A stretch of 64,000 nt of DNA, from contig JAQGDQ010000167.1 in NCBI GenBank assembly GCA_030141605.1, positions 211,877 to 275,876 of the forward strand. The letters are read 5' to 3'. The notes beneath the pieces were generated by a model. That model was given only the letters and a program-made list of their open reading frames with translations. It searched no databases and was not told the origin of the DNA. The position numbers and the translations under genes are program-made. Source of the DNA: Tubiluchus corallicola. Its lineage: Eukaryota; Priapulida; Priapulimorpha; Priapulimorphida; Tubiluchidae. Positions 1 to 12,500 of this stretch are shown piece by piece. The first letter of the stretch is position 1. Each line of letters opens with the position of its first letter.

Positions 1-433
1 GTTTTTTAGTTTTGCATTACTAAATTATCGTATAATTATCAATAATTGTGATCTCAGTTTTGTATCATGAACGTGTATGTTCTGGTAATTATGGTATGAG
101 TGGCAACACTACCAGGCCGTTAATACACCGATTTGGCGGAAAATTCGATACTTTTTAGCTTGCAATACAATGAGCATCATACAAAACGGCAACCCTGGCC
201 GAGAGTTAGCCGTGGAAAAAACATGGCCACGTTCTGCGTTCTGCGTTCCCCGAAAGAAGGATACTATAATAATTATTGCATTTAAGGTTTTAATTTAAGA
301 AAATATGCTTTTATATGACTGTGTCAAGTAAGTATATGATTATTACAAAAATTATGGAATTCTGTGCTGGGTGCAAGATAAAAAAATGTTACCCGGGCAA
401 TTAGACGGAAACAGGAGTATTTTTATTGCCAGT
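1..433 (+). repeat. Dispersed direct repeat R1, left copy (cut by the window edge)
   Basis: Matches 56231-56615 in the same orientation: TAGTTTTGCATTA, GTGGCAACACTAC, TACTTTTTAGC, GAGAGTTAGCC, AAATATGCTTTTA and ATTAGACGGAAACAG are shared. It lies in the CADPS intron upstream of the exon at 550. No coding frame. Confidence 0.85.
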
Positions 434-549
434 CTACCTTCTTTTGTCATTTTTTTGTAATTGAAACTCTGAATATCATGCAACCAATTGTTCTGTGAAT
501 AAAATGTCTTAAATGTGTTGAAACATGATAAAAACTGTCCTCTAATGAG

Positions 550-3500
550 AACCATAATGAATGACATGATTGTGTTGCTGCTTATAGAAAGTCATGAGAT
601 GACCGAGTCGCCAAAGAAACGACTAGAAGATCTGATGCACCTAGCTGAATTGTGTATAGATTTACTACAGCAGAATGAAGAACATCACGCTGAGGTGTGT
701 TACTGCATTGTTTGTTACTTTTTAGACTTGGAATAATGACTGGAACGTCATTGTCTCCTTGCTAGAACAATGCAGCATTGTTGGAATAGCAGAATCTAGC
801 ATTGTGCCAATATAATTATCATTTGCGATTGTAGAACAAAGTTCCATTGTTCCATAGTTTGTTGTTAAAAATAATTTGTAGTGGTTATTACTGCTTGGCT
901 TAGTTCCAAATGGATATTTTGTGCAGAATTTCAATGCGTTTAATACAGAGTGCATAGATGCAGCGCTTGGAATTGAATGCTGTGTCTATGTAAAGTTAAA
1001 AATTGAACAGTGTAGGAGTGCTGTACCAGCTCAATTTTGAGATTACTTTATGTGCGTCTTATTTTTATCTTGCAATTAACTTATCCCCATTGTAGTTCAC
1101 TGCTCCTAAAGCATTGTCGACATACAAGTCCCTTGAACTTGAAAAGTAACCGGGACTTCAGAAAGAAGCTGCTAACTTGATTCTAGCGGCTTCGCTTATT
1201 TCAAAGTTGCAGTCAGACATCGGAAAACGGAATGAAGTCGTCACATTTTTTTACTTTATATTTTGTTAATTGAACTGTGTTAAGTTGAAGTGGCTACCTG
1301 AAGCTCCTGAATTCTAGGATACCAAGTATAATAGTTTTGAGTGTGGTTTAACTTACTTTTCTGGCAGCAGGTGGCACTGGTGTTGTATGAGCTGCCAGCA
1401 GCTGTTAGGTGTGGGCATTATGTCGGTGTGCTGCTTTTCTCTTTCTCTTTGTGCACTACTAGATGTATTCAATGTAAAACCATCACCTCATAATAACAGT
1501 GTAACCATTCATTTAAAATCGTTGTTGTCAATATTACCATGGTGATTTCGCAGCAACACACAGTTTATGGTTTTGCCTATCGCAGCTATTGCAATACGAT
1601 GCCGAGTTGTACATTAAGTGGTTTTGAATTAAATTACCGGGTACCGCAAATGAATTTTGCTCGTTTAGCGTTTCACATTCTTGTACAATTTTTTAAACCC
1701 AAAATATTAATGTGATACATTTTGGATGTAATCACCAGGGCTGATCTGTGTGTGGGAAAAAAGGGTGCAGCCAACAGCCACTTGTGCCTTTTAACTTGAA
1801 AGTCTGTGGGATTTGAGGTGAATCCTTAGTTTTGCTGATTTTAGCTGGTTCATTTTAATTGTTAAAATTGATGTTTTTTAAATTTTTGCAAAAGTAGTTC
1901 TCTTTTGGGAGTGGCTGCCCTTCAACTCTCCACAGGTCAGCCCCAAATCAGAATGATTTTATACCAGCTGCATTGTTGCTGCCATTGTTGTGCATTTGTG
2001 ATTTGCATGCATCATTGTTGTTGTCGTTGTCATGGCAGCAGAAATAACATTGTTATTGTGCTGTTTTGCTGTCGTTTCGTTAGGCTTTCAAAGCGGTGAG
2101 TGTAGCTGAACAATCACTGTCCTACTTACCTCAACTCTCTACCCTCGCACGTGTTTCTCGCATGGTCACTGCATGTTGAACTTTGACCCTGATTTGATTA
2201 TTTTCACATTTTCCTTCTCTACCTTCTGACTTTCATCTCAACGGACCACTTTCCACTCTACTATTGTGCCAACAAGCAAGAATATAAATAAATGTACAAG
2301 GTACCGCTCATATTTCTGATGCTAGTAACTCTGGGATCATTATCTGATAAAAAAACCAAATCAAATTTCCAATTTATGACACAGTTTCTTAATTACTGCA
2401 CTGGTACTGTGGTACTGTGGTGTTTTATGACTACTAAAGTTTACTGCAAAATGTAGTGCAACTCTTGATAAGCTAGACTTTGTAGGTACTATAAGGTAAT
2501 CAAATGTATTTTATTCATATTAAGAGACATTTGCAAAACAAAACTGCGACTTACTATCTTTATGCTTAAAAACAAAATATATGCCTTTTGTCCTACCATT
2601 TTTAGCGTGTTATAATTTAACAAATACAAAATGTGCAATCTTGTAAACGTACCCTCTAATTCTCAAGCCTCAAGCCTTGAGAGAAGATTCATGAACAAAA
2701 AAGACCACAATACGTATTTAAAAATAAGGTGTTGCGCTGTAATGAAATTACTGATTCTGCTTTGTCTGGTCATGAATGATACTGTTTGGTAAAGGCCTTT
2801 AATTTTATAAAGATCAGAAAAAGTTATTAGCATTATTAAGCGATGTTACCCTGTATTCATTTATTTGCTTGCTTGAAAGTTTGGATTTCAATATTTACTT
2901 TGATAATTTTCTCTTAATTAACACTGTGATGATATATTTGTACTTCATTTTGCCGAGTTTCCGTGTAAAATTCACAGTTCGAATGCATTACGGTTCTTTT
3001 TTTTGGCAGGGCGGCGTAATTTTTGGTTTGCAGGTTTTTGCTGATATAGTTCTTTATTTTATCGAAATTTCTGATTAACCCTCATTGTTGTCACAAAATT
3101 CGGTCGGTGTACAGATGGCGCTTTGTACACTACAAACTGTTATAAGATGAGGATTAATTGATTTAAATGAATTTGTTAGCTCTTGTTTATAACATAATTT
3201 TACTATAGTATTAATAAATTGCTAAAATTTCATACAGTTTGTCGTGTAATAACAAATTATCACTTTTGTTTGGCCGTCGACTGGTACTTTTTCAACTTTT
3301 TAATTGTTTTACATCTTGTTCTTTGCTGAAGTCAGATAGTTAAGGTACTGGCAACGGAGATATTACACTGTAGTGCGCAAATTTATAGTGACAGCTATAA
3401 TAGTGAATGAGTCGCGTCTTCTGAAATTTCTCCATGCAAAAATTTTCCATTTTTTGTTCAATTTCAGAAAATGAAGAAAGAGCTATTGTGTTGCTCTTAA

Positions 3501-6500
3501 TGCAAAACAAACGTCTAATACGTTTTCAACTTTATGGACTATTTAGTGTTGTGATATAAACAAGAGCTTTCGTAATTTTATATAATTTTCCGTGTTCACA
3601 ATTTCATTATTTCAGTTGTCTTTTTATCTACTGAAGCGACACATTTCTCTCTGCTCAGTTTACTACAAACTCTATTTTTAAAACTTTATTTTTATACAAT
3701 TCTTTTATCTAGCCGCCTTTTCTTACATTTTTTTCTGGATAACGTGTCCATTCATAATCAACTTTAACTGATTAATATTGGGACGTTTGAGAAGTGTAAT
3801 GTAAATTACAGCAAGTTAGTTTATGTTCGTACTAATGTTTCAGCAACATTAGCTGTTAACATCTTAATTTTTTTGGTAAATATTGATTTTTTGCAACCAT
3901 CTACAGTTGCTTAACGTTATTTTTTCTTAGAAACATTTAGTCAAATTACCATTTTTAACCTTAACATACGCTTTCATTACCCTTATCAAATGTAATTGCT
4001 GTAAGTGGCTGTAAATTGAAAAAATTTACTTGTGGTTAAACCGTTCGCAGCAACATTTTAACCGTGTATGGATACCGAACACAGCTTGACTTGAATAATA
4101 CTCTCTGGCTCTAATTATACCATAGGCCTACTCTGTTTTTACGGAGAATTCTTTTAACTTACAAGGTTTTACTCTGTGCATTGTTGATCACAGTGGTCGA
4201 GCCACATTTGCTCACGTGAACTGCTAAATTCAACGAGGCCAAATCTGTTTTTCGTCACTTTTTCAATTTACCACATATTGCAGTAAACGATGATTTCCTT
4301 TTTGGCATGAAAGGAAATTGTTATGTTCTTCATTAACAATAACATTTTCTTTGATATTCTGAGTTAACAACCCTTTGACCACTTAACAGTGATGTGCGGT
4401 ATGTGCTCTGTCAGCACGCATGATTTAATTAAAGGTTTGGTTTTTTTGCTGTGTTGAGCCACATACAATCACAATAACAGCACACGTGGCACAGTGAAAT
4501 CAATTTAATGCAGCACACACGTTCTGCCACAAATGTTTCTCATGCACAAATTTATTGACCATAGTAGATTGATATAAAATAGAGTTACTGTAGTCGTCAA
4601 GAAAAGAGAAAAATGTTTGCATAATTAGCAACAGCTGTATTTAGCTGATCTCGGGAAATTCTTAGACAAATGTTTTTGCAAGCAGAGTATGGTTAGTGAA
4701 CTCAACTAGGGATGTTTTAGTGCTAACATCTTGGACTGAGAACTAATCAATGTATACAAAAACAGCCATGCTGTAGAGTGCTTGACAGCTTGGTTGGAGC
4801 TAATGTAAATGCTGTCATATGTGTTCGCTTTTCTTCCCATAAATAGATAAGTCATTGTTCATTTGTCTAAACATTGGTATCTTTTAGTAATTTTTGAATG
4901 AAGCAAATGTCTTCAGCATTTCACGTGAAATCAAAATTGTGCATAGAGTTCTAAGAAAGTGGACCCTATTTAACGATAATGATTAAAATTTCCATTGTTA
5001 ATTATTTCCGTTGCTATTTTTCTCATCTCCGATTGCAAAAGGTGGCATGAGGTATGCTTCTTATTTAAAAAATAGAATTTGTTTTCAGTTACATGTACAA
5101 GACACTTTAAAACTGGAGTATCGTGCAGCAATCTTGCTTCTCAAGTTTTCACTTGTTGCTGCTGATTTTTTCAGGCATTCGCTTGGTTCAGCGATCTAAT
5201 GGTGGAACACGCGGAGCTTTTCTGGTCGTTGTTTGCCGTCGACATGGATACGGTGTTGGAGGCTCAACCTCCGGATACCTGGGACAGTTTCCCACTCTTC
5301 CAACTGCTCAATGACTACCTTAGAAATGATGGTATGTCAGGAACTTTGTGCAGGTCACATTATCACAGTAACTCTTTACACTTCTCAGGAGCAGTTTCAC
5401 AGAATTAGCTGTTTAGTAGTGAGGAAGTAATCCCTTTATTTTGTGTCATGGACTAAAACAGCAAGGCTTAAATAATGCGGAAGTAATCCCTTTATTTTGT
5501 GTCATGGACTAAAACAGCAAGGCTTAAATAATGCGGAAGTAATCCCTTTATTTTGTGTCATGGACTAAAACAGCAAGGCTTAAATAATGCGGAAGTAGTC
5601 CCTTTATTTTGTGTCATGGACTAAAACAGCAAGGCTTAAATAATGCGGAAGTAGTCCCTTTATTTTGTGTCATGGACTAAAACAGCAAGGCTCAAATAAT
5701 GTGGAAGTAGTCCATTTATTTTGTGTCATGGACTAAAACAGCAAGGCTTAAATAATGCGGAAGTAGTCCCTTTATTTTGTGTCATGGACTAAAACAGCAA
5801 GGCTCAAATAATGTGGAAGTAGTCCATTTATTTTGTGTCATGGACTAAAACAGCAAGGCTTAAATAATGCGGAAGTAGTCCCTTTATTTTGTGTCATGGA
5901 CTAAAACAGCAAGGCTCAAATAATGTGGAAGTAGTCCATTTGTTTTGTGTCATTGACTAAAATGTCGAAGCTGAAATAATGTGAAAGTAGTCTGTTTGTT
6001 TTGTGTTATTGGCTAAAACTAGCTGTCTTCTGGCTCCATAATTACCATTAATCAGTTCATTGCTGCCCTAATAATAGCCATTATTTAATAGTTACCGTTG
6101 TTACTTGTGATATCACTTGCATAGATTTAACTGAGGGGTTTAGTTTACAAACACATAGAGTTAATTACCGCTACTGTATCAGCATGTACTAGTCATGATC
6201 ATGTAATTTCCTTTTCTCGCATATGTGTAGATGGTTTTCCTGGCATCATCGTTTGTTTATGTGTTTCAGATACACTAGTTTATGGAAGGTTTCATAATAA
6301 ACTAAGAGATACCTTTGCTCCGATGGTGGTACGGTACGTGGACTTGATGGAATCCAGCATTGCACAATCCATACACAAAGGATTCGAGCGAGAAAAATGG
6401 GAGATAAGAGGGTACAAATTTATATCTTAGTAATATGCTATTGTGCTTAAAAGTAAATTGGGCTGTTGCTATTAAATTTAAATAGTTATACCCAAATTGT

Positions 6501-9500
6501 AGCAGATGTGTTTTATTGTTTCAGTTTAAACTGGTTTAAGTTAACTCTCTTTTGCCTTTTGTACTTGTGAGGTGTAGTGGAGTAATCTTTCAAGAGCGTA
6601 ATAATAAAATGATGGAAAGAAAAAACAAATAGGAAAAGTTTAATTTTAGCTGCTTTGAATGTTACTATTTATTTTTTCACTCAAAATGTGTTTGTTAAAG
6701 GCATTCATTTTCGGTCGTTGTTTGCTCCTTTTCTCCGAGTAAGCAAGTATGCAATTCATTGTCATTATGTTATTCTGATGTTAGTTTTATTGATCTTCTT
6801 GCAAATATATAATAGTTGTCACAAGTTGTATATGTCAACTCAGCAAAAATGCAAAAATAGATGCAAGATACAAATAAATCAAAAAATGTTATTAATTTCT
6901 AGTATGCAATAAAACGTCTTGCTGAATGATTATCAACTGTCTTTATATATATGATGTATATGTTTTTATTTTGAAGAAATGGATGTGCCACATCGGAAGA
7001 CATGTTTTGGAAACTAGATGCATTGCAATCATTTATTCGTGATTTACACTGGCCAGAAGAAGTATTTGCCAAACATTTGGAGCAGCGACTAAAGCTGATG
7101 GCTGCCGACATGATAGAATCGTGTATAAAGCGCACTCTGCAGGCAAGTTTTGACATTAGAATTGCAATATTGATTTTTAAAACTAAAGATTCTTAATCTT
7201 CTTAGTTTGTGCAGTAATCTTCTTAGTTTGAAATTAACTTATCTATTATACAGGCTTTTGAGAAATGGTTACAAAAGGGCAGCAGAGGAACAGACTATAT
7301 GGTACCTATTGGTCTGTGTTCTATGATAAATGTTGTCATCGATGCGAAAAATCAGGTACATCATGCTTTTATTTGTGCTCAGTATTATTAGTTTTTAGAC
7401 ATTTCAGTGCATGCAGGAAAAACGTATTCCTTGAATTGCTGGTGTAAATAAAATGTACAAGTGCAGACATACAAAAATGATCAGGAATTAAGTAAGATGA
7501 ATATTTGCTAAGATGAAGTGATTTGAATGATTTTAGGCTTCGATGGCTTTAAGTTGTTTCAGTGTATGTAGGTAAAGCTTAGTCCTAAAAATACCAGAGT
7601 AAACAAGAAATTTTTCAAAGGCAAATAAACGTAGAAATGTTCAGCAAATAAACAAAACAAAATGTTACCAAACAAGAAGTAAAATATGATGTTTTGAGAA
7701 GTTTTCCATCTCTGAATGTAACAGAGAACTCTGCAATACTGGCCGTCCTACCGACAGCACTGGAAGTTAACTAAATACAATAGTAATGATTTATAAATAA
7801 GGGCAGCTGTTTGGTGACCATTATTGTCTTTCACCACCCCGACTCAATGCAATTATAATAAGCTGTGTGTAATTAGATGGTACAGTATATGCATCTGGAA
7901 TGAGACGAATAAACTAAACTGCTTCTGCTTAGTGTAAACAAGTTTGCCTTTGAGATTACAAATAGTACAGGTAAGAGCAATGAATGTGAAAGAATTGAAA
8001 GTGTGTATACTGTAGAGAAACACTGTACTTGTATTTGACTATAAAATTAGAGAAAGTCACATGTAACGTACTTCACGTACGCAGAAATATAATTCCAGCA
8101 CTAAAAATACATCATAATCACCCTGTCAGAATTTACTTAAATAATTATGTTAAGTGTACTTAAATCTGACAGCTTTTTTATGGAATAAAACGAAAGAAAT
8201 GACGAATCGTGTCAAACGTTCACAACAACGTAGAGACCAATGTGTTTATGTTAGTTTTTTGGGCAAAATGTGAAAAGCATAATCTAACTTTTGGTATACC
8301 TAAAATAACATTTTAATCATTTTTGCCAACTTCATGTCAGATAAACACAGATTTGTTTGATTATCAAAAATAGTGACTTTTGTCTTAGGTTCATGTATTC
8401 TTACTTTAAAAAGGGATGGTCTAAAAATATAACGTCACCTAATTAACATTAATTTTTGGCCATTAGAAATAAGATTCTATCAGTTTTATTTGCTGCTACA
8501 GTCATTTATCATCTACTACTCTACGTACATTAGTGCTGTACTGGCTGAATGTAGAGCTACAATATTCACTTTGTACATTAGTGCTGCACTGGCCTGAATA
8601 TAATGCTACAATATTTGCTTTGCAAAATACTCTTAAGTACTTTAGTGGTGCACTGGCTGAATATAAAGCTACAATGTTCACTTTTCAAAATGCTCTAAGT
8701 ACATTAGTGCTGTGTTGGCTGCACATAAAGCCACAATATTCACTTTTCAAAATGCTCTAAGTACATTAGTGCTGTGTTGGCTGCACATAAAGCTACAATG
8801 TTCACTTTTCAAAATAAAATGAGTAAAACATTCTTGTCAGAAAAAAGCCATGGCTTGGGTATTTGAGAAGGAGGTGAATGAGGCCAAGGTAGAAGGAACG
8901 CCAGAAGTGAGAAGCGTTGAACTAGCAGATGAGGAAGTGGTAATTTGAACCTCTGATATTATCTCTTGAATGGGTGATTAGTTTCCACTTTACCACTTTA
9001 AACTTGATGGTGATTGGTAGTTGCTATAAATTTCTTAATCTGAAGATGTTTACCAAGACATCATTGAGTTCTTGCAAGAGGCTTTGTTTAGGAGTCACTT
9101 AATGATAACTCATTACAATGTATCTTACCTATAACTGCTGGGGATGGACGTATTAGTTGATTGCGAAAGATGGCTTCTTTCTTGGTATTGAAACCAGTTT
9201 GGTTTATTTGTGTATTGGATTTTTTCTGGCATTACTGCATGTTCTTGCATCTTTGGACTTTGCTGGGAACAAGTTTGTTGGTTTGTCTGTTCAGTGATAT
9301 ATTTCTCCAGAGTGTTTACCAGATGTCTATGCTTCCTTTTTCTCATATTATTCTCCCTCATTTCCAGTATTTTTGTAATGGGTCCGATAAGGTTGTTAAA
9401 ATTGTTCCACAGACTGAAAATAACTAATTTAGCTTGAGATATGCCAACCTATGGAACCTAAGTGGAAATTTTTTCAGAGTGGCGATTACTTATCAGTAAT

Positions 9501-12500
9501 AATATACGTTTTTGTTGCCATTTTTGACTTTTGTTTTTATTAAATAATTGTACTGCATTTCTAATGCGTATCATTACAACATTAATTCAGCTACTCAAAC
9601 ATTTATCAATTTTTTTGCTTTCAGTCTCTAAAACTTTGCGCCGTAGATGGAATCGATGTGGTATGTACTCGTTAAATTTCTAGTATGTTTATATCGTATC
9701 AACCATACAGTACATCTACTAACATAACCTAGAAGACAAAGTGTTAATGTGCTACCCTGGTGAATCAGTTGAATGGTGCATAACTAACTATAGAATAAGT
9801 GCAAATTATGTGCAAAAAATGGAATTTCGAAAGAAAAGTAGGAAAAAGAAAATGACAATGGAAAAGAAATGAACGATTGGCAGCTGTATGTGATTACTGA
9901 GCATTTTATCTTTATGAGCACTGAAATATTATCTAATATAGCACTTCTGGTTCAGTTAGCTATACATGGCTACATAATGATGATTCTAGAAAAGTTTTAA
10001 CTTTATTAAAACTTGCAGTAATTAATGGTTAAGAATATGGTCATTGTGTTCTTGTTTATCATGTATATTCATCGAAATAATTTTTGAGTGAGTTATAGTT
10101 TCTACATTAAACCTAGAATGTGTTCAAGAATATGGTTTTTTCCAGTAGGTGGGAACTTAGAGATGCGTTTTAAATACAGTTGCATGGTGATATCTAGTGA
10201 GAGTTAGTTTCTTGAATTTTATGCTTATTATAAATCTGTTTCGTAATCATTGTAATGTTTTATTAAAAACATACTGCTAAAGGTTGGTTCAGATGAAAAA
10301 CCTGAGTAGAACTGCCATGTTTTTTTGTTTCTTTACAGCATCAGTACCATACTAAAATCGATGAATTTTTAGAAAAGGTTTCCGAGCAAATGATAAAGGG
10401 GCTTGTATGTAAGGTAACGTTATTTTTCTATTACTGTGTGTATGTGAATTTATTTATCAGTGTGTAGCTACTTAGTTTTCATGTGTTTCTATGGTGAATT
10501 GAAGATAATGTATTTTGAACATGTTTTGTCATGGTACCGATTAAGTGAAATTATTATATACATTTGTGGTGAAATAGTGTTTCTAGTTGGGCTATTCAGT
10601 AACCTCATTTGTGGTAAACTAGTGTTTCTAGTTGGACTAGTAAGTTAGCCTCATTTGTGGTAAACTAGTGTTTCTAGTTGGACTAGTAAGTTAGCCTCAT
10701 TTGTGGTAAACGAGTGCTTCTAGTTGGACTAGTAAGGTAGCCTCATTTGTGGTAAACTAGTGTTTCTAGTAGGACTAGTAAGTTAGCCTCATTTGTGGTA
10801 AACTAGTGCTTCTAGTTGGACTAGTAAGGTAGCCTCATTTGTGGTAAACTAGTGTTTCTAGTTGGACTAGTAAGTTAGCCTCATTTGTGGTAAACTAGTG
10901 TTTCTAGTTGGACTAGTGAGTTAGCCTCATTTGTGGTAAACTAGTGTTTCTAGTTGGACTAGTGAGTTAGCGTCATTTGTGGTAAACTAGTATTTCTAGT
11001 TGCACTAGTTAGGTAGCCTCATTTGTGGTAAACTAGTGTTTCTCGTTGGACTAGTAACAACTAGTAGTCTGCATTTTTTTTCTTCTTTTTAGTTAATAAG
11101 TGTACTGCAAAATGTTCTGGCAAAACTGTCAAGGTACGACGAAGGTTCTGTGTTTGCTCCCATACTGAATGTTACCAGTAAAATCAGCTTCGGAAAAGTT
11201 TTGGTGAGTCATATCTGTTAATAGAAATTCTTTTTTTGTGGAAATGAACAAGTGTTTATAATATTCGGGTAATCAGTTTGTTAATAAAGTTACACCTACT
11301 TTTCCTATTGGCCTGTAGTTTAGCAGCAGTGCATGCAAGTTCTACTTGCAAGCTTTGTATCAAGTCTAGCTTGCATCTCCATTTCTCAAAAATAAACAGT
11401 TATAAGGTATTTTTGTTTCTTACAAATGTGTTTATTAATTCTGGCTTGTCTAATGGATTGTTGAAATTAAAGCTTTTTAATGACTTTTTAACATTTTTTG
11501 TTGAATGGTTATTGTAAGTCTAATTTTAATGATGAAATTTATAGTTTTCAGTTTTTGCAAATTAGTTTTTAATTTGATCACTTTTTATTAGTTACAAGCA
11601 GTTTAACATAAAAACCTTATATTCAGACAGTTGTGTCCTCCTGTCTTATCTCAGTTCAGCAAATCTCAAATTCTTCTTTCAGTACGCTGTCTGTACCTTA
11701 TTTATAAGAATCGTTCTCCTCGTTATTTACAAGGAGAAGCTGCAGCAATTTAAGTAAAAATATCTTTTGTTTGCTATTTTTATTTTTGTGATAGATGGTA
11801 ATTTGGTTAGTCGCCTCAAATCTTTGCCTGGAAATTTCTAGGACATTTTAATTCATTAGCTGAGTGCAATGTTTCCACTGTTTAACAAGTTTACTGTAGA
11901 GTAGTTAATATGTGTATCCTTTATAGAGTTCTTTGTCCGAGGGAGAGAAACCCACATCAGCCATGCAGTCTGGCTTGCAGAATCCTAACAACCCAGAATT
12001 GGGGCTCCAGTACATTAACTTTATCAGGGCCAATTTAGAAATCTTCCATCAGAAAATCAATGATGAACTTTGGATCATAAGTTTATTTGAGGCAAGTAAA
12101 TTAATGTTTTGCATTGTCATTTCTAAAGTATTTAATCTTTCGTCATGATATCTTATGCCATGTGTGCTATGCTATGTATACTAGGATTATGCTAAGGTGC
12201 ACTTTGTAGCCACAGTATTAATTCATTGTTGAGGTTGTAGCAATGTACAATGTACTTTTTTGTGAGCTGTTACTATCGTCCGTTAAACCTTTTGCTCTTT
12301 GCTTTCAGAAATGGTACACAGAGTCAATGAACGTTATCTGTGATTGGCTAACCAACCGTCTTGACCTCTCCCTGCATCCCTACCAGATGACGTGTGTCGG
12401 TGTGATAATAAAGGTTAGTTAAAATGGAATAAACCACAAAATTAATTCATTAAACAAGCTAACAATTTTAAGTGTCGGTTGATTCATTGTGGAATAATTC

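Noticed and set aside
5423-6020. CRISPR-like array
   Set aside because: Units are contiguous 56-mers without unique spacers, in an animal intron.
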